A DNA stretch of 56,574 nucleotides. Source: Mariniblastus sp. Lineage in GTDB: Bacteria; Planctomycetota; Planctomycetia; Pirellulales; Pirellulaceae. Where the stretch lies: positions 1-56,574 of the forward strand of contig JAQXDZ010000124.1 in assembly GCA_029251085.1 (NCBI GenBank), in the 5' to 3' direction. Positions 25,741 through 34,689 of the stretch are shown here, one piece after another. Every line of letters begins with the position of its first letter. Within the stretch, counting starts at the first letter, position 1. The notes under the pieces were generated by a model. That model ran no database searches. It was not told the DNA's origin and was given only the letters and a program-made list of their open reading frames with translations. The translations under genes and the position numbers were made by a program.

Positions 25741-26212
25741 AGCAGGTTGACGCACAGTAGCAGCCATGGCGGCACCCGGTTGCGTTTTCGCCACGAGGGG
25801 GACTGTTTACTAACACTCGGGTTTTATACTGCCAGAGCGGGCTTGTTCCCTAAAGTCTGTGTTCCACTGGGAAGTTGCCCCGATGATTGGAACGGCCGTT
25901 TCGCACGACCCGGTTGTTGGTTGGTGTACTGGGAATTGAGGCCAATTGCGCTCAGATTGGTTTCCGGTGGCCTCTCGGTGGGCGGAGCCTTGATTCCCAC
26001 GGCGGAAATGGTGGAGAGGCACGCTTATCGGAAGAAGTCGGCCTTTGACTGGACGTTCAGTTTGCAGTTAGGCTCGGACAGATCTGTAATCGCTTTCACT
26101 GTTCCGCTTTTTATTACCAAGGTCTAGGCCTCAAAATCGTTCGGTAATCGATTAATCCAGCCATGAATTGCAATAAGGGGCACCCTTCGCGGTTTGTCCA
26201 GCGTAATATAGT

Positions 26213-26241
26213 AACGTTCTTTTATAAGAAAGAATTACGTT
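26213..26241. promoter_or_regulatory. Imperfect dyad upstream of the M1 peptidase
   Basis: The segment aacgttctttt, then tata, then agaaagaattacgtt is roughly palindromic about 26224-26227. The heptamer acgttct recurs at 26214-26220 and 26237-26243. It ends about 38 nt before the ATG, a place suited to an operator. Confidence 0.3.
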
Positions 26242-26278
26242 CTATGAGTTTACTGCTGTGATTTGCCAAGGTTTTCAA

Positions 26279-28828
26279 ATGAGATATCAATCGGTTCAGG
26301 TTTTCGGGTTCACTTTCTTAATGGCGTTTTGCATCGGACTCGTCTCCGCGCCAAGTTTGTATGGGCAGGAATCAACAAATCAAAAGTTCAGCCAAGAGGA
26401 TAAGTTTCGCCAGTTAGAAGAGATTCTTCCAACTCCCAACCGAGAGCGTGCGGCTTCGGGAGCGCCGGGTAGTGATTATTGGCAGCAGAAGGTTGATTAC
26501 GAAATCGACATCCGCCTGAATGATGAGACGCAGGAGTTGTTTGGTAAGGAAGTCATTACTTACAAGAATAACAGTAAGGATCGTCTTTCTTATCTTTGGT
26601 TACAGCTTGACGCGAATATCCACCGCTCGAACTCAGACGCCAATTTAACGACGACGACCGATAACATCGCGGGATTGGGGTTTGGCAGTTTAAAAACGAT
26701 GTTAGCGAAAGAGGTGTTTGACGGAGGATTTCACATTACACGGTGTGAAGACGCGAGCACCAAGAAAAAGCTCAAGCACACTATCGTGAAAACGATGATG
26801 CGTGTTGATCTTCCACAGTTACTAGAACCTGGGCAGACGTTTCAGTTCCAGGTTGATTGGAATTATGAAATCAATAATTCCCGCATTCTCCGTGGGCGAA
26901 GTGGCTGCGAGTTTTTTGAAGAAGATGGAAATTACATTTACGAGGTAGCTCAATGGTTTCCTCGATTGTGTGCGTACACCGATGCGACTGGTTGGCAGCA
27001 TAAGCAATTTCTTGGACGTGGAGAATTTACTCTTGAGATGGGTGACTATGTCGTCCGTATTACTGCCCCCAACGATCACGTGGTCGCTTCGACGGGGACA
27101 CTGTTAAACCCTGAGCAGGTTCTTACAGAATTACAAATGGAACGGCTGGAGCAGGCGAAGTCGACCAGGCAACCGCTTTTCATTATCACTCCTGAAGAGG
27201 CAAAGAAGAACGAGTCGAGCAAGCCAGACGGAACGAAAACCTGGATTTTTAAAGCGGATCAAGTTCGTGATTTTGCATTCGCCTCTTCCCGGAAATTTAT
27301 TTGGGATGCGATGCAGCATAATGTTGGCGACTATCCCGTGATGGCCATGTCTTTTTATCCAAATGAAGGTGAGCCGCTGTGGAGTAAGTACTCGACCCAC
27401 GCGATCATTCATACGCTGGAAGTTTATTCGCGGTACACGTTCGACTACCCCTACCCTGTTGCGATTTCGGTTAATGGACCGGTCGGTGGGATGGAATATC
27501 CGATGATCTGCTTTAACGGACCGAGACCGGAGAAAGACGGAACCTACTCGGCGAGCACCAAGTACGGATTGATTTCAGTGATTATTCACGAAGTCGGCCA
27601 TAATTACTTCCCGATGATCGTGAACACGGACGAGCGGCAATGGACCTGGATGGATGAAGGTCTCAATACGTTTCTTCAATATCTGTCGGAGCAGGAGTGG
27701 GAAGAAGGGTATCCGTCACGACGCGGAGAGCCTCGCGACATTGTGGGGTATATGCGAAGTCCGAATCAAGTTCCGATCATGACTAACTCAGAGTCGATTC
27801 TTCAGTTTGGTCCTAATGGTTATTCAAAACCGGCGACCGCTCTCAATGTATTACGAGAGACGGTTTTGGGACGCGAGCTGTTTGACTATGCATTTAAGGA
27901 ATATGCAAAGCGTTGGAAGTTTAAACGGCCAATGCCGGCTGACTTCTTTCGTACGATGGAAGATGCATCTGGAATTGATTTGGATTGGTTTTGGAGAGGT
28001 TGGTTCTATTCAAATGACCATGTAGATCTCGCCATCACTGAAGTTCGGCAATTAAATATCAACACCAAGAATCCCGTGTTGGAAAAGAAAATCCGACGAG
28101 CAAAACGGGATGGAATACCAGAATCGAATTCAGAGGCACTTAATAAAGATTTGGTGAAACGAGCTAATCGGTACCCTGAACTAAAAGATTTTTATAACAG
28201 TTACGACGCTCTGGACGTCACACCGGAAGAGCGACGGAGTTATGACAGTTTTATGAAATCCCTCACCGACGAGGAAAGGAAACTGATTGGGATGAAGAGA
28301 AATTTTTATCTGATCACGATCGAAAATGTCGGCGGTTTGGTAATGCCTGTAATTATTGATGCTGAATTCGAAGATGGAACCAAACAGCACGTGCGAATTC
28401 CGGCTGAGATTTGGAGAAAAGACAATTTAAAGGTTACCAAATTGTTGATGACGAAAAAGCCAATCAAGTCACTCGTTCTTGACCCGCGATTGGAGACTGC
28501 CGACGTTGAGTTGGAGAATAATTATTTTCCTCGTCGAATCATGAAGTCGCGGTTCGATGTTTACAAGAGTTCACGTTGGGGCGGCGGTGGGAATCCGATG
28601 AAAACTGATTTGAATCGGAAAAAGTCCGGTAAAAAGCCTGCCAAGGTTGGCCAGGTTTCTGAGGAATCTAAGAAGTCAGCAGCTGGAAAGGCTGGTGGTA
28701 AAAAATCAGATGAAAAGAAGCCAGTAGCCAAGAAACCTGCAGCGAGAAAGCCGGCAACCAAGAAACCTGTGGCCAAGAAGCCAGCAGCGAAAAAGCCAGT
28801 AGCCAAGAAAGGAAAGAGCAATGAGTGA
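26279..28828 (+). CDS. Secreted M1-family metallopeptidase with Lys/Ala/Pro-rich tail
   Basis: 849 residues from ATG 26279, preceded by AAGG; a GTG at 26258 is an alternative. The signal peptide ends near SLYGQE. The M1 exopeptidase motif GGMEYP and the gluzincin zinc site HEVGH (His437, His441) with Glu460 in WMDEGLN, 18 residues on, are intact, so an active metallopeptidase is expected. The DUF-type middle and C-terminal parts follow without known domain. The last 70 residues or so are highly basic, with repeated KKP, AKKP and ARKP, like a histone H1 tail; this is unusual for a secreted enzyme and could bind anionic polymers. Its end overlaps the following DUF6702 gene by 8 nt. Confidence 0.92.
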   Translation: MRYQSVQVFGFTFLMAFCIGLVSAPSLYGQESTNQKFSQEDKFRQLEEILPTPNRERAASGAPGSDYWQQKVDYEIDIRLNDETQELFGKEVITYKNNSKDRLSYLWLQLDANIHRSNSDANLTTTTDNIAGLGFGSLKTMLAKEVFDGGFHITRCEDASTKKKLKHTIVKTMMRVDLPQLLEPGQTFQFQVDWNYEINNSRILRGRSGCEFFEEDGNYIYEVAQWFPRLCAYTDATGWQHKQFLGRGEFTLEMGDYVVRITAPNDHVVASTGTLLNPEQVLTELQMERLEQAKSTRQPLFIITPEEAKKNESSKPDGTKTWIFKADQVRDFAFASSRKFIWDAMQHNVGDYPVMAMSFYPNEGEPLWSKYSTHAIIHTLEVYSRYTFDYPYPVAISVNGPVGGMEYPMICFNGPRPEKDGTYSASTKYGLISVIIHEVGHNYFPMIVNTDERQWTWMDEGLNTFLQYLSEQEWEEGYPSRRGEPRDIVGYMRSPNQVPIMTNSESILQFGPNGYSKPATALNVLRETVLGRELFDYAFKEYAKRWKFKRPMPADFFRTMEDASGIDLDWFWRGWFYSNDHVDLAITEVRQLNINTKNPVLEKKIRRAKRDGIPESNSEALNKDLVKRANRYPELKDFYNSYDALDVTPEERRSYDSFMKSLTDEERKLIGMKRNFYLITIENVGGLVMPVIIDAEFEDGTKQHVRIPAEIWRKDNLKVTKLLMTKKPIKSLVLDPRLETADVELENNYFPRRIMKSRFDVYKSSRWGGGGNPMKTDLNRKKSGKKPAKVGQVSEESKKSAAGKAGGKKSDEKKPVAKKPAARKPATKKPVAKKPAAKKPVAKKGKSNE

Positions 28829-29417
28829 AATGAACCGCCAGCGATTCAATCGACGTAGCCTTTTTCTAGGAGTGGCTCTCGTTGCAGCGGTCGTCTCGTC
28901 GCCTGCTGATTGTCAAGCATCTCATCCGTACCATGTGAGTCATGCGGAAGTTAATTGGAATGAGACGTCCGGCAATTTTGAAGTTGCTCTGTGCGTTTGG
29001 CCAGCAGATTTAGAGAAAGCCCTCAAGGGTGATACTGGAAAGAGCGTCGACCTTGATGAAGTCGAGAACCTCGATCAATTACTGGAAGCCTATGTCGGAA
29101 AAAAGTTTCGCATTACCAGCGCCAATGGACAGGCAGATTCCAACTCCGAAAAGCCTGTCGCCCCATCAATTCGCTGGGTCGGTCATGAGCGGGACTTAAA
29201 GAAGGCATGGCTCTATTTTGAAATTTCCGGTGATAAAACGATCCGCAAGTGGAAAATTGAGAATCGAGTTTTTTTTGAACTCAATGAAGATCAATTGAAT
29301 CATGTCGATTTCAAATACGGCAAGTCTGCGAAGGTGGTGATCAGTCGTTTGGGGCAAGCTGCCAATCTTGTTGATGTTTCAGAACGAGGTAATTCACCAA
29401 ACGTGCTCGGCAGATAG
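28821..29417 (+). CDS. DUF6702 family exported protein
   Basis: 198 residues. The N-terminus is basic (NRQRFNRR) followed by a hydrophobic signal ending near CQAS; the mature part begins with the family hallmark HPYHVSHAEVNW. The rest is beta-rich with WPADLEKAL, as in DUF6702 proteins, which often sit next to M1 peptidases. Its ATG lies inside the last codons of the peptidase gene (8-nt overlap), so the two are coupled and likely work together at the cell surface or periplasm. Function unknown. Confidence 0.8.
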   Translation: MSEMNRQRFNRRSLFLGVALVAAVVSSPADCQASHPYHVSHAEVNWNETSGNFEVALCVWPADLEKALKGDTGKSVDLDEVENLDQLLEAYVGKKFRITSANGQADSNSEKPVAPSIRWVGHERDLKKAWLYFEISGDKTIRKWKIENRVFFELNEDQLNHVDFKYGKSAKVVISRLGQAANLVDVSERGNSPNVLGR

Positions 29418-29473
29418 CAAGGCGGTTGGCGTGGCTTTTCAGGTGAACCTAGTTGACGTCGAGTTGACGCAAC

Positions 29474-30172
29474 CTACTGGGCTAGAAAAGGGATTCCAGT
29501 AAGGTTCATGGTAGCGATGAAATCTTGTTGAACTTTTAAGAACGCATTGAGCAGGTTTTTTGGGGAAATTTCTTTTCTGCTGACGATTTGCAATGAGTCG
29601 GGTTTAATGACAATCGTCATCCCGCTTTCGGCGGTTTGAATTTCACACCAGGTCAAATCTTTGTCGTAGTCGATGCTAAGACTAGCGGGTTCGCAGTCTT
29701 CAATGTGATCGACAATTGATTCGAGGTCGAGCGCGTCTTTAATGGCGATTTCCATCTCGTTGAATCGTTGTCCGAAGACTTCTTCGAAAGGGCCAGCAAA
29801 AATACGTGCCGGTTCAATGATGGATGTAATTAGCCGCTTCCAAATCACCGTCCCGGGGTCGTCTTCTGCTTGACTTGCGTGGTACTCGTAATTGAAAAAC
29901 GGAGTCGTGATGACTCCCATGCCGTCGTCCGGTCCGTGAACCTGTATTTCTTTTCGTTTGAGCCCGTAGGCTTGGCGAAGTGAGCGAAACGTTGCCTGTA
30001 AATCGTTGTCGATTTCATCGAACGTCAAATCGACGACAAATCTTTGATCACCAGCATTGTGTGTTGTTGGGATGCGGTGGTGCTTTGCAAATCCAGTGAC
30101 TTGTTTGATCGGTTCCACCGATTGGTCAACTAATCGCAAAGCATCGACGTTTTCAGAGTCGGAATTCGACAT
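29474..30172 (-). CDS. Conserved-looking hypothetical protein
   Basis: 232 residues with no signal peptide and no membrane helices. The composition is acidic and mixed alpha/beta, with segments such as RFVVDLTFDEIDNDLQ and a C-terminal helix KNLLNAFLKVQQDF. No family was recognised. It follows the DinB-fold gene on the minus strand by 36 nt and could be co-transcribed with it. Codon usage and length look like a real gene. A cytoplasmic structural or regulatory role is possible but nothing more can be said. Confidence 0.65.
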   Translation of the reverse strand: MSNSDSENVDALRLVDQSVEPIKQVTGFAKHHRIPTTHNAGDQRFVVDLTFDEIDNDLQATFRSLRQAYGLKRKEIQVHGPDDGMGVITTPFFNYEYHASQAEDDPGTVIWKRLITSIIEPARIFAGPFEEVFGQRFNEMEIAIKDALDLESIVDHIEDCEPASLSIDYDKDLTWCEIQTAESGMTIVIKPDSLQIVSRKEISPKNLLNAFLKVQQDFIATMNLTGIPFLAQ

Positions 30173-30208
30173 GGGAAGCCTGTTAAGTTTTTGGTGAATT
30201 GGTTTGCT

Positions 30209-30712
30209 TTAAACGCTGGGAAGCCCTTGGATTCGTCGCCATGCGCTGACTTGGCCAAGGTGTCCGTTTTCGTGATTAAACATTAGATAAGGAAGTGCGA
30301 TTGCGGCAGTGGGCATCACTTTCTGCCAGCGTGGCAGTGCTACTGTTTTTTCAAACACGCGGTCATCCTCATTGCCGAGTAATTCGGCGATCGCGAGATG
30401 GCCATTTGTGAATTCTGCAATTAATTCTTCTTTGGATTGATAAGTCGAAGGGTCGGACGTTGGTTGGGAAAGCATTCCAAAGCGATGGGGTTTGGGGTCC
30501 TCAAACTCCTCACCTTTGATGATTGAGCCAATTATTGGGATGTAAACATTCAAATGGCTAAGAACCCAAGCAGGGTGGTTCGCTGGCGCGTTTGGATCGG
30601 CTGCCGGTTGCAAAATCATTTGTTCCTCAGTGAGGTCGGCAACCAAACTAGGTGCGTAGTCCTGATTTTTTTTCCAAGCGAACAAGAAGCCATTGATTAG
30701 AGGCGTTGCCAT
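30209..30712 (-). CDS. DinB/YfiT-like metal-binding protein
   Basis: 167 residues from ATG 30712, chosen over an upstream in-frame start at 30826 because GGTG precedes it and the fold begins at MATPLINGF. The four-helix DinB fold is suggested by the spacing of three His: His53 in VLSHLN, then His147 and His151 in FNHENGHLGQ, the usual metal triad. Proteins of this kind include thiol-dependent transferases, but many are unassigned. It is cytoplasmic and the first gene of a likely two-gene transcript with the unknown gene downstream. Confidence 0.82.
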   Translation of the reverse strand: MATPLINGFLFAWKKNQDYAPSLVADLTEEQMILQPAADPNAPANHPAWVLSHLNVYIPIIGSIIKGEEFEDPKPHRFGMLSQPTSDPSTYQSKEELIAEFTNGHLAIAELLGNEDDRVFEKTVALPRWQKVMPTAAIALPYLMFNHENGHLGQVSAWRRIQGLPSV

Positions 30713-30939
30713 TTTATCACCGTGTAAATTTGTAAGAACGCAAATGAAACAGAAACCTTCGGTTTTATACCGTGAGATCGTGATTTTGGAAGTAGAGGGG
30801 TGGAGTTTGATATTTATTTCACGCACTCTGCGAAGGTGCGGAAGAGTGCTCTGAGTTGTGAAACAACTTTGTTTTTAATTGGCTCATCGTTTAAACTCTA
30901 ATGCGAGCGGCGAGAAATGGATAGGACAATGGAGGATTT

Positions 30940-32223
30940 ATGGCGTTAACTCGAAGAACGTTTTTGCAATCGACGGCGGCGGCAATGCCAGGAGTAATGG
31001 GGGCAAATTCATTTGCCTCAGTGGGCCGGGTTGCCCCCAGTGATCGCGTTAACGTCGCAATGATTGGTTGTGGGAAGATGGCAAATAGCTATCACATTCC
31101 TCAGTTGCTGCAGCAACCGGATGTTCAGTTGGTTGCGGTTTGCGAAGTGGATACGACTCGCCGCGATTGGGCGGCAGAGAGAGTCAATCAAAAGTATTCA
31201 GATACCAAGCAAGATTTTAAGGGCTGTTCCACCTATGTAGATTTCCGTGATGTCATTGCGAGGGAAGATATTGACGCGGTGTGCATTGCGACTCCGGACC
31301 ATTGGCATGCCATTCCGCTAATTGAGGCCTGCAAAGCGGGCAAAGATGTCTATTGCGAAAAGCCTTTGACTCTCACGATCGCGGAATCAAAGGCGTGTAT
31401 TGATGCCGCGCGAAAGTACAAACGTATTGTGCAGACTGGAAGCCAGCAGCGATCAGGGGTGTTCGGGCCATTTCGGCGAGCGATCGAACTGATTCATAGT
31501 GGAAGGCTTGGAAAGATCCATCGGGTAACCGTCGGTGTTGGAGATCCTAGTATCGATTGTGATTTGCCGGAAGAGCCGATGGAGCGTGGGCTTGATTGGG
31601 ATATGTGGCTTGGGTGCGCTCCAGAGCGTGTCTATAACTCAATTCTAAGTCCTCGAGGTGTACACAAACACTTTCCAGCGTGGCGAAGTTATCGGGAGTA
31701 TTCAGGCGGTGGTCACACTGATATGGGGGCGCACCATTATGACATTGCTCAATGGGCATTAAAAATGGATCAGAGTGGCCCGGTTGAAATCATTCCTCCG
31801 GAAGATCCAAAGGCCAAACGCGGCGTTCGGTTTTTGTTTGAGAATGGAATCGAAATGGTTCATGGTGGGCCAAGTGGTTGTGTCTTTCACGGTGAGAATG
31901 GGACGCTCCATATTGATCGCGGTCGGTTGACAAGCGATCCCGAAGAAATTGTTAAAACGCCACTGGGCGAAGACGAGGTGCATTTGCCAAAATCGCCCGG
32001 GCATCACAGGAATTGGCTCGATTGCATTCAATCACGAGAGATGCCGATTGCCGAGGTAGAAAAGGGAGCAAGGACCGCAGCGATTATTCACTTGGGGAAC
32101 CTTGCTTACCAAAACCAGAAAACCCTTAAATGGGATCCGGAGGCGTGGCAGTTTGATGATCCGGTCGATCGTCCATTGCTTGACCGAGAGCGTCGAGACC
32201 CCTGGCAATTGCCAAAGGTCTAA
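30940..32223 (+). CDS. Tat-exported Gfo/Idh/MocA oxidoreductase
   Basis: 427 residues. A Tat signal (LTRRTFLQSTAAA) at the N-terminus implies export with bound NAD(P). The Rossmann motif is MIGCGKMANSYH, and the Gfo/Idh hallmark YCEKPLTLT follows near residue 145. The C-terminal region (GGHTDMGAHHYD) contains the conserved His. It is preceded by GGAGG six bases before the ATG, a strong ribosome site. Family members oxidise or reduce sugars, inositols or amino sugars; the substrate is unknown. It starts an operon with PSCyt1-DUF1549-DUF1553 (33 nt) and DUF1501 genes, matching sugar catabolism in planctomycetes. Confidence 0.94.
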   Translation: MALTRRTFLQSTAAAMPGVMGANSFASVGRVAPSDRVNVAMIGCGKMANSYHIPQLLQQPDVQLVAVCEVDTTRRDWAAERVNQKYSDTKQDFKGCSTYVDFRDVIAREDIDAVCIATPDHWHAIPLIEACKAGKDVYCEKPLTLTIAESKACIDAARKYKRIVQTGSQQRSGVFGPFRRAIELIHSGRLGKIHRVTVGVGDPSIDCDLPEEPMERGLDWDMWLGCAPERVYNSILSPRGVHKHFPAWRSYREYSGGGHTDMGAHHYDIAQWALKMDQSGPVEIIPPEDPKAKRGVRFLFENGIEMVHGGPSGCVFHGENGTLHIDRGRLTSDPEEIVKTPLGEDEVHLPKSPGHHRNWLDCIQSREMPIAEVEKGARTAAIIHLGNLAYQNQKTLKWDPEAWQFDDPVDRPLLDRERRDPWQLPKV

Positions 32224-32256
32224 CCAGTCATTTTGAAATTTTTTAGTTGATTAAAC

Positions 32257-34689
32257 ATGAAAACGTTGTTCCAAATCGTCGCGTTCTTTTTATGGCTTGC
32301 CGCAGCAGGTTTTGCTCAGGAAGGAACGCCGGTTGACTTTGCCCGTCAAATTCTTCCGATTCTTTCTGATAAGTGTTTTGTCTGTCATGGGCCGGATGCT
32401 AAGGACGAGGATCTTGTCAGGCTTGATTCGTTTGGCGGTGCGACGGCAGATCTTGGTGACTATCAGGCAATTGATCATCTCCATCCTGAAAAAAGTGAGT
32501 TGGTTGCTCGCATTGATTCGGTGGATGACCCAATGCCACCGGTTGATTTCGACAAGAAATTGACAGAGCAGGAGCGAGCGTTGTTGAGGCGCTGGGTGAA
32601 TTCTGGTGGTCAGTACAGTAAGCACTGGGCGTTCGTGGCGCCGGTCAAGGCCAAGGGCGTCAAGCTTGAAACGAATAGCAATCCCATTGATTACTGGGTT
32701 GGTTCGCAATTAAAGGCAAAGGGGATTGATTTCGCGCCGGCCGCGAGTAGGCCAATTCTTGCCCGTCGTGCAGCGTTGGTACTGACGGGGTTGCCTCCGG
32801 AACAAAAATTGTTGGATGCGTTTCTCGCTGATAAAAGTGAGCAGGCGTACTCGAGGTTTATCGATGAGTTACTTGCTGACCCTCGATTTGGTGAGCATCA
32901 GGCACGTTACTGGCTCGATGCCGTTCGTTATGGGGATACCCATGGTTTGCACTTGGACAACCGAAGAGGAATTTATCCCTACCGAGACTGGGTTGTCAAA
33001 GCTTTCAATGACAACCTTCCCTACGATGATTTCATTACCTGGCAATTGGCGGGTGACTTGCTGCCGGAATCAACGTTAGCCCAGCGGGTTGCAACGGGGT
33101 TTGTGCGAATGAACCCGACGACTGGGGAAGGTGGAGCGATTCCACTTGAATTTCAAGCAAAGAATAACTTCGATCGTGTTGAGACCTTCGGAACGGTCTT
33201 TTTGGGGATGTCGTTAAATTGTGCTCGCTGTCACACGCACAAATATGATCCTATCAAGCAACGCGAGTATTATCAGCTGCTTGCTTTTTTTAATAGTACT
33301 GCAGAACCCTCGATGGATCGTAACGCTTACGAATACGGCACGGTCGAGCGGGCTCCCGAGGACCAGGACGCTTGGGCGAATTGGCAGTTGTTGGAGTACG
33401 CTCAGGAAACCTTGTTGGCTGACGCGGACAAACAGTTGAAGGCCAGCGATGTTGATTCGGCAATGATTGCAAACTGGAAGAAAAGTTCAGACGATGAAAA
33501 GCTAGGGCTATTAGCGGGGGCAAGTGCCCCCTGGCTGCAGATGGACGGTCATGCAAATGCGAAGTTGATCCAGTCTCGTAAGTCAGAGGCGGTCAAGAAA
33601 TTTACCACAACGTTAGTAGCAAAAGACCTGAAAGAGCCACGGAAAACACACGTTTTAAGGCGAGGCGAATACGACTTGCCAATGGGAGATGCGGTGGCTC
33701 CCGGGGTCATCGAGGTCATGGGTAACTTGCCTGAGGCAGCTCCGAGTAATCGTTTTGGGCTGGCGCAATGGTTGACTGGGCGATCGCATCCGCTAACCGC
33801 AAGAGTGATGGTAAACCAAAGTTGGCAACGAATTTTTGGTGTGGGATTGGTGCGAACTCCCGAAGATTTTGGAGTTCAGGGGCGGCAGTCAACCCACCCG
33901 GAATTACTCGACTGGCTGGCCGTGGAATTCCAGGAACAGGGGTGGGATCACAAACAACTTCTGCGGACGATGGTAACGAGTCAAACGTTTTGTCAGAGTT
34001 CTGCGAGACGCGAGGACGTTGCCGATTCTGAGAACTTGTTGTTTGCCCGCGGGCCAAGTTTCCGGCTTGATGCCGAGGTCCTTCGGGATGTCGGTTTGTG
34101 GGCCAGTGGGTTGCTGGATTCAACAATGGGTGGAGAAGGGGTAAAGCCGTACCAACCACCGGGAATGTGGCTTGCCATGGCTCACCCTGGGAGTAACACC
34201 AAAAATTATGTTGCTGACAAAGGGCCACGGCTTTATCGGCGGAGTCTGTATGTTTACTGGAAGCGGACGAGTCCGCATCCGATGATGACTCTGTTTGATG
34301 CCCCCAGTCGCGAAGCGAGTTGCGTTCGCCGTTCGACAACCAACACATCTTTACAGGCGTTGGCTTTGTTAAATGAGACGCAGCGAATCGAAATGGCAAG
34401 GACCTTGGCGGCACGATTGATGACGGAGTCTGACCAAGACGCTCAGCGTTTAGATCGATTGTTTCAAATTCTTGCTTGCCGATTGCCTACAGAGGCGGAA
34501 AGAAATGCCTGCGATCAATTGTTAGTCTCGATGTTAGCTAGATTTGGAAATGATAAAAAAGCGGCAAGTGAGTTGGTGAGTTATGGGGAGGCTCCCGGGA
34601 ATAAAAAGCTTGATGTTGTGCAGCAGGCTGCCTGGACTCAGGTTGCGGCGACGGTCTTGGCGAGCGATGTGGCTATTTTACTTTATTGA
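32257..34689 (+). CDS. PSCyt1-DUF1549-DUF1553 protein
   Basis: 810 residues, shorter than the paralogue at 10166 because the golvesin-like insert is absent. The signal peptide (1-20, ending GFAQ) is followed by a cytochrome-type CFVCH motif (Cys40, Cys43, His44). DUF1549 (about 140-350) contains ARYWLDAVRYGDTHG and CARCHTHKYDP, and DUF1553 follows from about 490 with VNQSWQRIFGVGLV. The protein is exported. It ends 1 nt into the DUF1501 gene (TGATG). Families of this kind pair with DUF1501 proteins; the reaction is unknown. This is the second such locus in the window. Confidence 0.93.
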   Translation: MKTLFQIVAFFLWLAAAGFAQEGTPVDFARQILPILSDKCFVCHGPDAKDEDLVRLDSFGGATADLGDYQAIDHLHPEKSELVARIDSVDDPMPPVDFDKKLTEQERALLRRWVNSGGQYSKHWAFVAPVKAKGVKLETNSNPIDYWVGSQLKAKGIDFAPAASRPILARRAALVLTGLPPEQKLLDAFLADKSEQAYSRFIDELLADPRFGEHQARYWLDAVRYGDTHGLHLDNRRGIYPYRDWVVKAFNDNLPYDDFITWQLAGDLLPESTLAQRVATGFVRMNPTTGEGGAIPLEFQAKNNFDRVETFGTVFLGMSLNCARCHTHKYDPIKQREYYQLLAFFNSTAEPSMDRNAYEYGTVERAPEDQDAWANWQLLEYAQETLLADADKQLKASDVDSAMIANWKKSSDDEKLGLLAGASAPWLQMDGHANAKLIQSRKSEAVKKFTTTLVAKDLKEPRKTHVLRRGEYDLPMGDAVAPGVIEVMGNLPEAAPSNRFGLAQWLTGRSHPLTARVMVNQSWQRIFGVGLVRTPEDFGVQGRQSTHPELLDWLAVEFQEQGWDHKQLLRTMVTSQTFCQSSARREDVADSENLLFARGPSFRLDAEVLRDVGLWASGLLDSTMGGEGVKPYQPPGMWLAMAHPGSNTKNYVADKGPRLYRRSLYVYWKRTSPHPMMTLFDAPSREASCVRRSTTNTSLQALALLNETQRIEMARTLAARLMTESDQDAQRLDRLFQILACRLPTEAERNACDQLLVSMLARFGNDKKAASELVSYGEAPGNKKLDVVQQAAWTQVAATVLASDVAILLY

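Larger units (their letters stand above)
25378..26278. other. 901-bp intergenic region between divergent genes
   Basis: No supportable gene. A 126-codon frame from TTG 25747 has no recognisable family, no signal sequence and a base pattern unlike the neighbours. Two possible structured elements are seen: nested stems at 25674-25740 and an imperfect dyad at 26213-26241. The region must carry promoters for both the Cys-Cys repeat gene and the M1 peptidase. Confidence 0.5.

Noticed and set aside
25747..26127. 126-codon frame in the intergenic region
   Set aside because: Starts with TTG without ribosome site, no family, no coherent composition; probably chance.
33716..34414. 232-codon minus-strand frame inside the PSCyt1 gene
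   Set aside because: The plus-strand frame has full domain structure; this is its shadow.
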